Of a stretch of DNA of 64,000 nt, positions 63,335-64,000 are shown piece by piece; position 1 is the stretch's first letter; each line of letters opens with the position of its first letter. The stretch comes from Zeus faber (lineage: Eukaryota > Chordata > Actinopteri > Zeiformes > Zeidae). The translations under genes and the position numbers were made by a program. The stretch spans positions 33,578,117-33,642,116 of the forward strand of contig OY482852.1 of assembly GCA_960531495.1 (NCBI GenBank), read 5' to 3'. Below the pieces are notes generated by a model. It saw only the letters and a program-made list of their open reading frames with translations. It was not told the origin of the DNA and did not search any database.

Positions 63335-64000
63335 CCTAAAACTGGTTGACAAACAACACTTTAGCAGCACATACTAGTTTATCATTGTATTTAAACTGTC
63401 TTTGCGAAAGACTTAAGAAGCACATAATTGTTCCTCATATTAATTAAAGTTATATGGTGTACTGCAGCATTCTAAATCATGCACCTACAAAGAGGCAATG
63501 GTTCGGTGTTTCTCAAATTCAGCTAGACAGCAAATCGTCCAAATTTCTGAAAATGATCATAACTCGAAAAATACATTTTATATGGGTCTAAAACTGGTTG
63601 ACAAACAACACTTTAGCAGCACATACTAGTTCATCATTGTATTTAAACTGTCTGACACCGTCACATGGAGTAATGACTTAAGCGTTTAACCGATTCGCCT
63701 TTTCGACGTTTAAATTGACTGAAAATGCGTTTTTTCCCACATGTGTAGACTTTGATGAAAATTATCAGAACTCGAAAAATACATTTTATATGGGCCTAAA
63801 ACTGGTTGACAAACAAGACTTTAGCAGCACATACTAGTTTATCATTGTATTTAAACTGTCTTTGAGAAAGACTTAAGAAGCACATAATAGTTCCTCATAT
63901 TCATTAAAGTTATATGGTGTACTGCAGCATTCTAAATCATGCGCCTACAAAGAGACAATGGTTCGGTGTTTCTCTAATTCAGCTAGACAGCAAACGATCC
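63335..64000 (-). repeat. 1,836-bp higher-order repeat, partial copy 4
   Basis: C, A' and most of another C, cut by the window end. One private change is visible, GGGTCTAAAAC near 63,585 instead of GGGCCTAAAAC. Confidence 0.92.

Larger units (their letters stand above)
48889..64000 (-). repeat. Complex A'/B'/C satellite array, reverse orientation
   Basis: This is the same satellite family read on the - strand, but a distinct subfamily. Read on the + strand, each unit starts at CCTAAAACTGG and ends at TTTTATATGGG. Consistent differences from the forward arm include GTGTAGACTTTGATG in place of the TGTGCACA region and ATACATTTTATATGGG in place of ATACATGTTAGATGGG. Units are A' (204-208 bp), B' (196 bp, only at 49,799, 50,455, 52,025 and 55,181) and C (252-253 bp). 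It continues past the window edge. Confidence 0.96.

Noticed and set aside
24907-64000. Recurrent 60-99 codon frames in satellite monomers
   Set aside because: They are tied to the monomer period, are broken by 1-bp indels between copies, and vary mainly at residue-changing positions. No known family is recognised.
24938-64000. CRISPR-like array of direct repeats
   Set aside because: Repeat units are about 200 bp and contiguous. The variable parts are related monomers and not unique spacers, and there are no cas genes.
24938-64000. Hammerhead ribozyme in the satellite
   Set aside because: Some satellites carry one, but the required CTGANGA core followed by GAAA in order was not found. The closest, TTTGATGAAAA in A', lacks the C.
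1-64000. Telomeric repeats or a CENP-B box
   Set aside because: No TTAGGG-type run and no match to the mammalian CENP-B box core were seen in the A, B or C monomers.
1-64000. Transposon or retroelement insertions
   Set aside because: No terminal repeats, target-site duplications, poly(A) tails or reverse transcriptase or transposase-like coding sequence interrupt the arrays. The T-run at 24,929-24,936 is part of the pyrimidine array.

Overview
This window holds no gene that I can support. It is 64 kb of tandemly repeated, satellite-type DNA from a eukaryotic genome, most likely an animal, although the sequence alone does not name the species. Three blocks follow one another without any unique sequence between them.

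Block 1 (1 to about 24,937) is one long pyrimidine-rich array built from tetranucleotide words, mainly TTTC and AATC, with rarer ATTC, AGTC, AATA and TTAC. Guanine is almost absent from the + strand (none in bases 1-129). The array is a patchwork of head-to-tail duplications of about 0.63, 1.15, 2.56 and 3.27 kb, plus dispersed copies such as 1-1867 and 13,574-15,441. Shared rare substitutions and small indels identify the copies. The long open frames here, rich in Phe, Ser, Leu, Asn and Gln, are a by-product of a stop-poor 4-bp repeat.

Block 2 (24,938 to about 48,888) switches abruptly to a complex satellite made of two interspersed monomers, A (208 bp, about 72 copies) and B (196 bp, about 47 copies). 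They share a head of about 41 bp and a similar tail of about 50 bp but differ in the middle. Runs of one to five A alternate with runs of one to three B. Several multi-monomer stretches are copied: 1,224 bp, 1,824 bp, and a 2.55-kb stretch copied 3,843 bp downstream. A rarer, more diverged form, A2, occurs six times.

Block 3 (about 48,889 to 64,000) carries the same satellite family in the opposite orientation, as a separate subfamily. It contains A' (204-208 bp), a few B' (196 bp) and a 252-bp chimera C made of the first 67 bp of A' and the last 185 bp of B'. From 56,451 a six-monomer unit (1,376 bp) is followed by an eight-monomer higher-order repeat of 1,836 bp that runs in nearly identical copies to the window end.

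The layout resembles pericentromeric, centromeric or other heterochromatic satellite DNA, but that is inference. The points most worth a second look are the large inverted satellite junction near 48,886, the chimeric C monomer with a perfect 6-bp-arm hairpin at its fusion point, the stepwise growth from a 6-mer to an 8-mer repeat unit, and the A2 units that link the two oppositely oriented arms.
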